Assembly: GCF_000338295.1 (NCBI RefSeq)
Contig: NZ_ANMO01000251.1
Coordinates: 1-53,409 of the forward strand
Direction of reading: 5' to 3'
Length of the DNA stretch: 53,409 bases
Origin: Rhodopirellula europaea 6C
GTDB taxonomy: Bacteria > Planctomycetota > Planctomycetia > Pirellulales > Pirellulaceae
This document shows, in pieces, positions 17,724 to 25,077 of the stretch (its first letter is position 1; each line of letters starts with the position of its first letter). The translations under genes and the position numbers were made by a program. Below the pieces are notes generated by a model. It saw only the letters and a program-made list of their open reading frames with translations, was not told the DNA's origin and did not search any database.

Positions 17724-18155
17724 GCTTCGATGCCGAATGACTCGATCCGATTGGTTTCTTCTTGTGCGTTCAGCGGTCAGGAATGTGCCAGGCACAAACC
17801 AAGTTTTCCAACCAACTGATCTTCGCTCGCCGGGTGGCAGTTTCTTCACCACCCACATCAAATTTCAGGTCGTATGAATGGTCAGACTGCGTGAATTCCG
17901 GGCAGTGGATATCGCTGGGGAGCGATCGATTCCGCAACGCCAAATTCATGCAGCCCGCCGTTTCAAAACGACTGGGATGAGGCGACACCGAAAGCGATCA
18001 ACGAAGTCGCCGGGTTTGGGCGAGTGGTGAGCGTTTTCGGTTTGTGGCTTCGTGACGAAGCTTCGGTGTTGGTTGTTTGAAAGGCTGTCTAAACGCGAAC
18101 CGGCACCACCGGGCAATGGGAAACAGGGATCGGGAAAAACGACATTTTGATCTCT
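17724..18155. other. Intergenic region between ptsH and ptsI, no gene seen
   Basis: 432 bases separate the ptsH stop from the ptsI start. One hairpin is visible at 18047-18061 (GCTTCG-TGA-CGAAGC). No run of T follows it on the minus strand. The spacing is large for a simple ptsH-ptsI operon, so ptsI may have its own promoter here. I see no small ORF or known RNA. Confidence 0.4.
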
Positions 18156-18503
18156 CTACGAGGGTGATTGGTCGGGAGAATCGCTGGTGCCGCCGGCCGA
18201 GCAGGCAGGCGAACCAGGGTTCTCGTCAAGTTCGTGAAAACCGAGGTCGAACAAACGACCGACGGCTTCGAGGGCTTGTTCGGCGTCTTGTCCTTGCGCG
18301 GATACCGTCAGGTCGGTTCCTTCGGTGGCACCGAGTGTCAACAGAGACAGGATGCTACGGCAATCCACCTTTTCAGATCCCTTTTGGAGGAAGATCTGGC
18401 ATTGGAATTCCGACGCGCAGCGCACCAGCAAATCGGCTGGTCGGGCGTGCAAACCTTGGCGATTGACGACACGAACAGTCCGCTCGTGTATTGGGGCACT
18501 CAT
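18156..18503 (-). CDS. ptsH: HPr phosphocarrier protein
   Basis: A 115-residue HPr. The active-site His is H19 in RQGLHARPAD. The regulatory serine region CRSILSLLTLG places S50 where the HprK-phosphorylated Ser46 sits in Bacillus, although no hprK gene is in the window. The core ends near residue 93 (FDLGFHELDE). The last 20 or so residues (PGSPACSAGG and a Ser/Asp/Pro tail) exceed the usual 85-90-residue length and are probably disordered. It is 139 bases downstream of the IIA gene stop region and on the same strand, consistent with an hpf-ptsN-ptsH-ptsI order. Confidence 0.95.
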   Translation of the reverse strand: MSAPIHERTVRVVNRQGLHARPADLLVRCASEFQCQIFLQKGSEKVDCRSILSLLTLGATEGTDLTVSAQGQDAEQALEAVGRLFDLGFHELDENPGSPACSAGGTSDSPDQSPS

Positions 18504-18642
18504 GCGATCACCGCGGTGCGGGTGACAGTGGAATCAACATTGCAAACGGCAGTGGGAATCGCAGAGCCAATGGCAATCGGCGCGGGTCCGGTGCTGCCTG
18601 GGTGTTTGTTCATGTTGAAGGATTGTTTTAGCAGGAAAGCGT

Positions 18643-19122
18643 TCAACCGGCGGCAAATTGGTTGTCGTCGGCTTCTTGCAGCAGTTGTTGGATATCGTCG
18701 GCAGTCTTGCTCTGTTTGAGGAAGCGGCAGAACGATTCGTCACGCAGTTGGCGAGAAATGTTCTCGAGAGCACGCAGGTGGTCGCCGGGGCGTTCGGGCG
18801 GGCTAATCAAGAGGAAGAACAGTTGAACACGTTCACCGTCGAGCGAGTCGAAATCGACTCCTTGCTCGCTGACACCCACGGTGCCAACAAGTTGCTGAAC
18901 GCTGGGATGTTTGGTGTGAGGGACGGCGACGCCACGGCCGATGCCGGTGCTGCCGAGTTCTTCCCGCTTCATGATCGCAGCGACGATATCGTCACGTTGG
19001 TCAGCGGAAATTTCGCCGGCATCAAGAAGCGACTGGACCAGTTCGTCGATCACCGCTTCTTTGGTTGTGGCGGTCAATTCGGCGCGGATCGCGCCGGTTT
19101 TTACAAAGTCGGAGAACTTCAT
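18643..19122 (-). CDS. PTS IIA domain protein, PtsN/fructose-mannitol type
   Basis: The frame extends to 19188, but the ATG at 19122 (MKFSDFVKTG) gives a 159-residue protein of usual IIA(Ntr) length. The phospho-acceptor His is H69 in GRGVAVPHTKHP. FFLLISPPERPGDHLRAL is the characteristic segment of this family. It is a single-domain soluble IIA with no membrane components near it, so it is likely a regulator that reads the HPr phosphorylation state. Its neighbours (hpf upstream, ptsH downstream) match the conserved hpf-ptsN order seen next to rpoN in proteobacteria; rpoN is not here. Confidence 0.93.
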   Translation of the reverse strand: MKFSDFVKTGAIRAELTATTKEAVIDELVQSLLDAGEISADQRDDIVAAIMKREELGSTGIGRGVAVPHTKHPSVQQLVGTVGVSEQGVDFDSLDGERVQLFFLLISPPERPGDHLRALENISRQLRDESFCRFLKQSKTADDIQQLLQEADDNQFAAG

Positions 19123-19206
19123 GGAACAAATTGTCTGAAATGCGAATGAATGGAAGCGTTTAGTGGAAATGCCGGCACGGATTCGCAACGAGGACGGGCC
19201 GAGGGC

Positions 19207-19548
19207 TCATTCGTCGTTGGTGTCGACGCTTTCGATATGTTTGTGGGCGGTGGCTCGATGTTCTGTCTTTTTCTCTTTCAGCTTCCGCAACTGTTGTTCA
19301 GCTTTGGGGATGGCGGAGTCCAAAGCAGCGATGACGGTTGTCGCTTCGGCGTGCGCGATCAAATCGTCAGAATGCTCGACGGAAATTCGAAATTCGACGT
19401 GTGGTTTGTCGAGATTTCCGAGGTCGATTGTGACGTCGATCGCATTCACTCGATCGTAAAGACGTCGCAGTTTGAGGGCTTTTTCTTCGACCAATGCTTG
19501 GTCGCCGGGTTGCAATGCCCCGTGACGGGCGGAAACGTTCACCTGCAT
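19207..19548 (-). CDS. hpf: Short ribosome hibernation promoting factor (HPF/RaiA family)
   Basis: The ATG at 19548 (MQVNVSARHGALQPGDQ) starts a 113-residue protein of the S30AE/sigma-54-modulation family. It binds the 30S decoding region and inactivates ribosomes in stationary phase. KALKLRRLYDRVNAIDVTIDL and VEFRISVEHSDDLIAHAE are the family's core strand-helix pattern. The frame upstream of 19548 (to 19632) is not conserved-looking. The protein lacks the C-terminal dimerisation domain of long HPF, so it is the short type; the C-terminus is a Lys/Glu/His-rich tail. It is the first gene of the apparent hpf-IIA-ptsH-ptsI cluster. Confidence 0.92.
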   Translation of the reverse strand: MQVNVSARHGALQPGDQALVEEKALKLRRLYDRVNAIDVTIDLGNLDKPHVEFRISVEHSDDLIAHAEATTVIAALDSAIPKAEQQLRKLKEKKTEHRATAHKHIESVDTNDE

Positions 19549-19808
19549 GCTCAACCTCTTGCTGTTTATTATTTGACATTCGTGCGACCGAACCGGAAGG
19601 CTAGCGTTAGCCGTGTCGGGCCCGTCGTCCACAAATCCAAGCGTAGCCGACTTTGCCGTACGCGAACAGCGATCCTTTTGGGCAATTTTTCACATTGCTT
19701 GTTGCTTTAGACGCTAGCCCCGTGACAAAACGCTGGCGAATGGATACGCTTCGCAGTTCGTCTACTGGTTTTTGATTGTCCACCCTCCAACCCCCACAGC
19801 TCTGATTT
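19549..19808. other. Divergent intergenic region upstream of hpf
   Basis: 260 bases between divergent genes. It should hold promoters for the hpf cluster (-) and the small basic protein (+). A hairpin GGCTA-GCGT-TAGCC at 19599-19612 and a related GCTAGCC segment at 19714-19720 look like part of an intergenic repeat. No gene is credible here. Confidence 0.4.
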
Positions 19809-20099
19809 ATGGCTCGAAAGGTCATCAGCCGTCAGGAAAAAGCTGCCGAAGCAGAAGCCGCTGAAAAGTTGGCCGCTGAGGCCAAGCGAAAAAAAGCGTC
19901 CAGCCGGAAAACCAAGAAGGCGGCCGCCGATGTTCGCTTGCGTCTTTATTGGGGTGTCTTTAGTCAAAACTTGAAACGGGTCGCCGTTTTCGAGTTTGAC
20001 CAGAAAGACGAGGCGCTCAAGCGTTCTGAAGAACTGAGCAAGGGAGGCAAGGCGCCTCACTTCGTTCAGAAGGTCAAAGAAGAGATCAAAGTCGAGTAA
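19809..20099 (+). CDS. Small basic protein of unknown function
   Basis: A 96-residue protein. Residues 1-40 are Lys/Ala/Glu-rich and probably helical or disordered (RQEKAAEAEAAEKLAAEAKR), followed by a compact segment VRLRLYWGVFSQNLKRVAVFEFDQKDEALKRSEELS and a charged end. The second half looks like a small folded domain with alternating strand and helix. I do not recognise the family. The gene ends 11 bases before the agmatine deiminase start, so they may be cotranscribed. Coding status is supported by its clean ATG start, the absence of competing longer frames and ordered residue patterns. Confidence 0.65.
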   Translation: MARKVISRQEKAAEAEAAEKLAAEAKRKKASSRKTKKAAADVRLRLYWGVFSQNLKRVAVFEFDQKDEALKRSEELSKGGKAPHFVQKVKEEIKVE

Positions 20100-20110
20100 G
20101 GCAGTGGCGT

Positions 20111-21214
20111 TTGAACGTGCCCGATTCTTTATCTGCAGCTGGCGCGTCACCTCCTCGTAGCTACCGCTTTCCCGCCGAATGGGAGCCTTGTGAGGCTGTT
20201 TGGCTGGCTTGGCCGCACAACCGAGAAACCTGGCCGGGTCATTTTGAGCCTGTGCCGGCCGCTTTTGCTCGGTTTGTCCGTGCGATCCACGAGTCCACTC
20301 CCGTGCGAATTCTGGCAGCCGGTTTGGTCGCAGAGGATTGTCGCAGGCATCTGCAGGAAATTGGGTTGGTTGAGAGCGATTCACTGCGACTCGTTGATAT
20401 CCCGACCAATGACTGTTGGATTCGCGACTACGGTCCGACGTTCGTTTTCGGCCCTGATTGTGAAAAAATTGCCGTCGATTGGCGTTTCAACGCTTGGGGT
20501 GGAAAGTACGAGCCCTTTGATTCGGATGCGGCCGCAGGTGCGGAAATTGCGAAAATCGCTGGTTTGAAACGTTTGGACGGCGGTTTGACCATGGAAGGCG
20601 GGGCGTTGGAGACCGACGGGGCAGGGCGGTTACTCGTGAATCCGGGATGTCTGCTCGATCCGGCTCGCAATCCTGGCGTTTCGAAAGAGCAGGTCTCGCA
20701 GCGACTGAATCAATGTCTCGGCGTGGAAGAAATTGTTTGGATCGACGGCGGTGCTCCCGCGGGCGATGACACTGACGGCCACATCGATCAAATCGCACGG
20801 TTTTTGGACCTCGAAAACGTTGTTTGTGCGGTTGCCAGTTCCGAAGACGACGAGAACTACCCGGGTTTGGAGGCCAATTACCGAAAGTTGCGTCTGTGGT
20901 CGAGGCAGACGGAAACGGCGGTGACGATCCACCGGTTGCCGACTCCGCCACCCCGGAAAGTGGATGGCGCCGCGGTGCCGCAGAGTTACTGCAATTTCTT
21001 GCGGTTGGGAATGGATCGGATGCTGGTGCCAACGTTTCGATCGCCGGATAGCGATCAGCACGCTTTGGCGTTGCTTCGCGAATTGTGCCCCGGCGTTGAG
21101 GTTGTCGGGGTGGATTGCTTCGACATCGCTTGGGGGCTGGGTGCGTTGCACTGTGCCAGTTGCCACGAGCCGGCTGTCGTGAGGTCGTCCGCGGCCGAGG
21201 GATCTGACGGCTGA
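20111..21214 (+). CDS. Agmatine deiminase / peptidylarginine-deiminase family protein
   Basis: A 367-residue guanidino-group-modifying enzyme that would convert agmatine to N-carbamoylputrescine in polyamine synthesis. The opening FPAEWEPCEAVWLAWPHN, the segment DIPTNDCWIRDYGPTFV, FNAWGGKY, and DDTDGHIDQIARF (catalytic Asp/His area) are hallmarks of the Porph_ging-type family. The nucleophile is C348 in LGALHCASCHEP. The frame starts at TTG (20111), with GTG at 20117 as an alternative; no ATG fits. No carbamoylputrescine hydrolase or arginine decarboxylase is next to it, so the pathway is not complete in this window. Confidence 0.92.
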   Translation: MNVPDSLSAAGASPPRSYRFPAEWEPCEAVWLAWPHNRETWPGHFEPVPAAFARFVRAIHESTPVRILAAGLVAEDCRRHLQEIGLVESDSLRLVDIPTNDCWIRDYGPTFVFGPDCEKIAVDWRFNAWGGKYEPFDSDAAAGAEIAKIAGLKRLDGGLTMEGGALETDGAGRLLVNPGCLLDPARNPGVSKEQVSQRLNQCLGVEEIVWIDGGAPAGDDTDGHIDQIARFLDLENVVCAVASSEDDENYPGLEANYRKLRLWSRQTETAVTIHRLPTPPPRKVDGAAVPQSYCNFLRLGMDRMLVPTFRSPDSDQHALALLRELCPGVEVVGVDCFDIAWGLGALHCASCHEPAVVRSSAAEGSDG

Positions 21215-21753
21215 GTTGGTGCAGTTCTCTGTTCGCCCGGTTCATTGAGCGAGAAAGCTGGGGGGCGAGAAATTGGTTGAGCGATCCGCAGGATGGACGG
21301 GTTGGCGATCGATGACGCTGCGGATGGCGGTTTTCAGTTCGCCGGGGCTGTGAATTCGGTTCGAAACCTTCGAAATCGGGCTGGGGACGTTGATTCACCC
21401 TTGGGCGAAAATCGTCCGAACGTTATACCTAGCGGCTTGACAATCCGACGGATCGTCCATTGATGCCGCGCACGCCGCGATGCCTCGCCGCCCCATTGCA
21501 AAATTGCTCGAGAAAATTCGGGTATCACAGGGACACTCTTGTAGAGAAAAGGGTGTCAGAGATGGGGAGCGGAGCCCGATCAATCGATGTCGGTCGGCCC
21601 ACGAACCGGTTTCCTGCACGCAGGCAGAGTCCACGCCGCGATTGAAGCCAGTTCAGATCATTGCACACTTTTTGTCGACGCCTAGCTAACGCATCCCGAG
21701 CCATTTTTGATCGGCTCCATCGATTCGCTGGTTGGCGTCGCATTGGAAACCAC
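21215..21753. other. Intergenic region upstream of the low-complexity protein
   Basis: 539 bases with no credible gene. A near-perfect palindrome lies at 21439-21457 (GACAATCCG-A-CGGATCGTC, one mismatched pair), partly overlapping a TTGACA at 21437-21442. Seventeen bases later there is only a weak -10-like TTGATG. This could be an operator-promoter, but it is unproven. Confidence 0.35.
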
Positions 21754-23520
21754 ATGCCAGACAATTGGAATATCCTCGCGAGTTTGTTGGGGACACCCAA
21801 GCCGCCGGATCGCCCCGCCGCCAAAGTCGAACCTGAAAAACCTGCTGCTGAACCTGAGCCCGTCGCGGAATCCTGCGAATCGAAAGACAAGGAATCTGAC
21901 GCAGCGCCAGAGCAAAAAGAAACTTCGGAAACCGCACCCAAGAAAGCCTCTGCTTTCTCGAGCGACGACGAAGGCGCCGATGACGTGCTGCAGGCACTCG
22001 CCGCCGTCAAGCCACCGCCTAAGTTGCCAGGTTTTGGCGTCGCCGATGAGGACGACGACGCAGGCGAAGCCCCATCCGGATTCGGTGTGGCCGAAAACAA
22101 AATCTTCAAGCGAGAATCGCAACTGAAAACGGGTGGAGACGAATCTCCCGCTTCCAAACGCGATCGCAAGCACCGTGGCAGCCCTGATCTGGGCGAGCCT
22201 CCACGCAAGAAAGGTGGCGGTGGCGGGTTCGCTAGCGGTTTGCTCGGTAGCGACGACTCAGATGACGAAGATACTTCTGACGTGGAAGCCTTCGATGATG
22301 AGTCCGATCTGATCGCATCCGATACCGTTGAAATCGCCGGTTGGGATGCAGATTCGGTCGACGAAACTGATTCGGTTGACGAAGACGATCAAGTTCCCGC
22401 CGCTAAGTCCGGTCGAGATCGGAACGCGGGCGGCCGAGGACGTGGCGGACGCGGGCGACGAGGTCGTGACGCCGACGATTCACAGGACGACTCCGGTGAA
22501 TCGAAGCCTTCAAGCTCATCGCCAGCGAGCGGAGGGCGTGGTGGCCGTCGCGGTCAACGTCAAAAAATGTCCGAGTCGGACGTTGTTGTAGAAGCCCGAT
22601 CGGAATCGCCTCGCGGTGAACGCGAAGAATCTGATTCCGATTCGTCCGAAACTCGCGGGCGTCGTCGACGTCGTGGTGGACGACGTGGCGAACGATCGGA
22701 TTCCGATCGCGGTGCAGAAGATCGCCCGAAAGCAGATCGAACCGATTCGGATCGGTCCGGTTCGGAACGGTCAAAGTCCAAACGTGGTGAGCGAAGTCGC
22801 TCCGGTGGGCGTGAAGAGACTCGCGCCAAAGCTTGGGATGATTCCGATCTGGAATCCAACGACGATTCCTTCGCGGCCGACTTGTTCGTCGACGATGGCT
22901 CGGTTGATGAGCCCGTTGCGGACCGAGACTCCAAGCGATCGCAAGAAGATTCAGATGATGGCGAACCCCGAGCGGGCCGTCGACGTTCGCGTCGCGGTGG
23001 TCGTCGACGCGGCGGACGCGGACGCGAAGAGCGTGATTCTTCCGAAGTGAAGGCTCGCGGTGGTCGCGGTTCGGAATCCGACAAAGATGACGACTCATTT
23101 GACGACGAGTTACCACGATTCGCATTTGCCGATGATGACGATTCGGTCGATACCGAACCCGAAGAAGCGGCCAGCGAAAAAGAGCCTCGATCTCGAGGTC
23201 GTTCGCGATCTCGCGGTGGCCGTAATCGTGATCGGGACAATGACCGAGAACGCTCGGGCGGTTCTTCGCGAGATGGCGGTTCAGATCGTTCGAGTGGTTC
23301 AGAGCGTTCCGGCGGCTCAGCCCGCGATGGCGAGCGATCTTCGTCACGTGGACGTCGCGGCGAACGCAAGGATTCTCGCAAGAAAGATCCAGATGTTCCG
23401 ACTTGGGACGAAATCGTCAATCAGATTGTCGACAGCAATTTGAAGGGTCGTAAGACTCAGCCTCCACGCGGAGGTCGCGGTCAATCAGGCGGCGGAAATT
23501 CTCGCGGCCGTCGTCGTTGA
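21754..23520 (+). CDS. Low-complexity Arg/Ser/Gly/Asp-rich protein (RS/RGG-like)
   Basis: The ATG at 21754 opens a 588-residue protein. The frame continues upstream to 21661, but MPDNWNILASLLG looks like the true N-terminus. The first 20 residues are ordered-looking. Then come acidic Asp/Glu/Pro/Ala tracts (to about residue 230) with GFGVADEDDD and GFGVAENK repeats. The long middle is rich in RGGRG, RSRGG, SDR and SGSER repeats, and the C-terminus has an ordered-looking anchor VPTWDEIVNQIVDSNLKGR before a final RGG/RGRRR tail. No enzyme domain is seen. RGG and RS tracts are known in nucleic-acid-binding and phase-separating proteins, so RNA or polyanion binding is plausible inference. Codon use is biased to GAT/TCG/CGT, so other frames also stay open. 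Confidence 0.8.
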   Translation: MPDNWNILASLLGTPKPPDRPAAKVEPEKPAAEPEPVAESCESKDKESDAAPEQKETSETAPKKASAFSSDDEGADDVLQALAAVKPPPKLPGFGVADEDDDAGEAPSGFGVAENKIFKRESQLKTGGDESPASKRDRKHRGSPDLGEPPRKKGGGGGFASGLLGSDDSDDEDTSDVEAFDDESDLIASDTVEIAGWDADSVDETDSVDEDDQVPAAKSGRDRNAGGRGRGGRGRRGRDADDSQDDSGESKPSSSSPASGGRGGRRGQRQKMSESDVVVEARSESPRGEREESDSDSSETRGRRRRRGGRRGERSDSDRGAEDRPKADRTDSDRSGSERSKSKRGERSRSGGREETRAKAWDDSDLESNDDSFAADLFVDDGSVDEPVADRDSKRSQEDSDDGEPRAGRRRSRRGGRRRGGRGREERDSSEVKARGGRGSESDKDDDSFDDELPRFAFADDDDSVDTEPEEAASEKEPRSRGRSRSRGGRNRDRDNDRERSGGSSRDGGSDRSSGSERSGGSARDGERSSSRGRRGERKDSRKKDPDVPTWDEIVNQIVDSNLKGRKTQPPRGGRGQSGGGNSRGRRR

Positions 23521-23527
23521 TGCTGAT

Positions 23528-23546
23528 TGCGGCGTTGGTCGCCGCA
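23528..23546 (+). terminator. Hairpin after the low-complexity protein gene
   Basis: TGCGGCG-TTGGT-CGCCGCA forms a 7-bp GC-rich stem with a 5-base loop, 8 bases after the stop codon. It is followed by TTCATTG, a weak U-rich stretch, so it may be a weak intrinsic terminator or a 3'-protective hairpin. Confidence 0.45.
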
Positions 23547-23607
23547 TTCATTGTCCCAACCGTAAAACCATCCAAAACAATCCAAGCAAATCAATCAAGG
23601 AATCACC

Positions 23608-24525
23608 ATGTTTAAAAACTTCTGTCCTTCCGCACTCGGCATCAACGGTCGTCAAAGCGAGTTGATCGAACTGGCCCTGACCTACGCCTTCCGTGGCATG
23701 GACGTCGACATGCACGACATGCTTCGTCGTTCGCAACGAACTTCGTTTGACGACGCTTCGAAGTATCTGAAGGCTTCGGAAATCAAGATCGGCTCGTTCC
23801 AATTGGCAATCGATCTGGACTCGGACGATGACACTTTCACCGCAGCCGTTGCTCAACTGCACCCGCTCGGCGAAATCGCTCAGCAATTGGGTGCCGAGCG
23901 TGCGTTGATTCGTGTTCCCGCGGCAACGAATCGTTTGCCGTTCAACGAGTTCTTCGACGTCCAACGCAACCGTTTGGGGCAAATCGCTGACGTCTTGGGA
24001 CAACGCGAAATCAAACTCGGAATTGGCTTCCGTGCCGGTGCTGAGTTGTTGGAAGGCAAAGAGTTCACCTTCGTCAACAACGTCGAAACCTTCCGTGCGT
24101 TGGTCGACGCCGTGCCAAACGACAACGTTGGCTATGTCATCGATACCTGGGATTGGGTTGTCGGCGACGGTGCGATGGATCAGCTCAGCGAAATCTCGGG
24201 CGAAAAGATCGTTGCTCTGCGTCTCGGTTCCGTTCCTGAAGAAGCTGACTTGGCAACTGTTAAGTCGACCGATCGTTTGCTTCCTGAACTGAATGGCATG
24301 ACTTTGGATCACGTGAAGGTCGTCAGCCACCTGAACGAGACGAACTTCAGTGGCCCGATGAGCCCCACGGCTTCGACGTCACAGTACAAAGGACAGACTC
24401 GCGAATTCTTGGTGCAAAAGTCTCAAGAAGCGATCGATGGAATCTGCAAGGAAGCCGGCATGACCGTGGCTCCTTTGCCCATGGATTTGATCGAAGACAT
24501 TCCTTACGAACCGACCCCTATGTAA
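23608..24525 (+). CDS. TIM-barrel sugar phosphate isomerase/epimerase-like protein
   Basis: A 305-residue protein preceded by a reasonable ribosome binding site (AAGG, 9 bases before ATG). Its layout fits the AP endonuclease 2/xylose-isomerase-like TIM barrel: LALTYAFRGMDVDMHD (first strand-helix unit), KIGSFQLAID, GAERALIRVPA, GIGFRAGAE, GYVIDTWDWVVG (acidic metal-site residue in the middle), and a C-terminal SPTASTSQYKGQTREF. The usual set of His/Glu/Asp metal ligands is not obviously complete, so enzymatic activity is uncertain. The truncated globin gene follows after 21 bases on the same strand, so the two probably form an operon. Confidence 0.75.
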   Translation: MFKNFCPSALGINGRQSELIELALTYAFRGMDVDMHDMLRRSQRTSFDDASKYLKASEIKIGSFQLAIDLDSDDDTFTAAVAQLHPLGEIAQQLGAERALIRVPAATNRLPFNEFFDVQRNRLGQIADVLGQREIKLGIGFRAGAELLEGKEFTFVNNVETFRALVDAVPNDNVGYVIDTWDWVVGDGAMDQLSEISGEKIVALRLGSVPEEADLATVKSTDRLLPELNGMTLDHVKVVSHLNETNFSGPMSPTASTSQYKGQTREFLVQKSQEAIDGICKEAGMTVAPLPMDLIEDIPYEPTPM

Positions 24526-24546
24526 TCTGACTGGAGATTTTCCATC

Positions 24547-24930
24547 ATGAGTCAATCCGAACCCGACTTACTGGGCCAGCTCGGAGGAATGGATGGCGTC
24601 CGTCGTGTTGTCGACGAGATGTACGTTCGGGTTCTTGCGGATCCAGAGTTGACTCACTTCTTTGATGGGGTCCCGATGGAAAAGCTGGCTCGGATGCAAA
24701 CCGAGTTCATCGCTTCAATCACTTCCGGTGATATTCAGTACACCGGCGCGGACCTGACCAAAGTTCATGCCGGCCGTGGGATCACCGGAGTCCATTTCTC
24801 CAAATTCTGTGGCCACTTGACCGATGCGTTGGAAGCAAACAACGTGTCGTCACATGCCATCGATCAAGTGCTCGGCAAATTGGCGATGTACAGTGACAAA
24901 ATCACTGGTTCGTCAAACGTCGACGGCTAA
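24547..24930 (+). CDS. Group I truncated haemoglobin
   Basis: A 127-residue 2-on-2 globin. Group I features include Y26 at B10 (VDEMYVRVL, oxygen-stabilising), the FF pair at positions 38-39 (THFFDGV), the flexible loop GDIQYTGADL, and the proximal haem ligand H74 (TKVHAGRGIT), followed by VHFSKFCGHLTDAL. A GGAG-like ribosome binding site sits before the ATG. Truncated globins handle oxygen and nitric oxide, so a role in NO detoxification or O2 sensing is likely but unproven. It follows the TIM-barrel gene by 21 bases. A 147-base gap with a weak CCCGTG/CACGGG inverted pair separates it from gpmI. Confidence 0.93.
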   Translation: MSQSEPDLLGQLGGMDGVRRVVDEMYVRVLADPELTHFFDGVPMEKLARMQTEFIASITSGDIQYTGADLTKVHAGRGITGVHFSKFCGHLTDALEANNVSSHAIDQVLGKLAMYSDKITGSSNVDG

Positions 24931-25077
24931 TCTGTCGTCGCCAAGCTTGATGCATTCATCGTTTGCGATTGGTTGATCCTGGCCCGTGTTGGTTCCTGCC
25001 GCACGGGGCTCCGATCCTTGGCGTGAACATTCGACTGGGATCGTTCCTGTTACGCACATTCTTTGGTTTTGACTTTC

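Noticed and set aside
22403-23420. Arg/Ser/His-rich frames of 286-314 codons on the minus strand opposite the low-complexity protein
   Set aside because: Repetitive codon composition keeps these frames open; they lack ordered end motifs.
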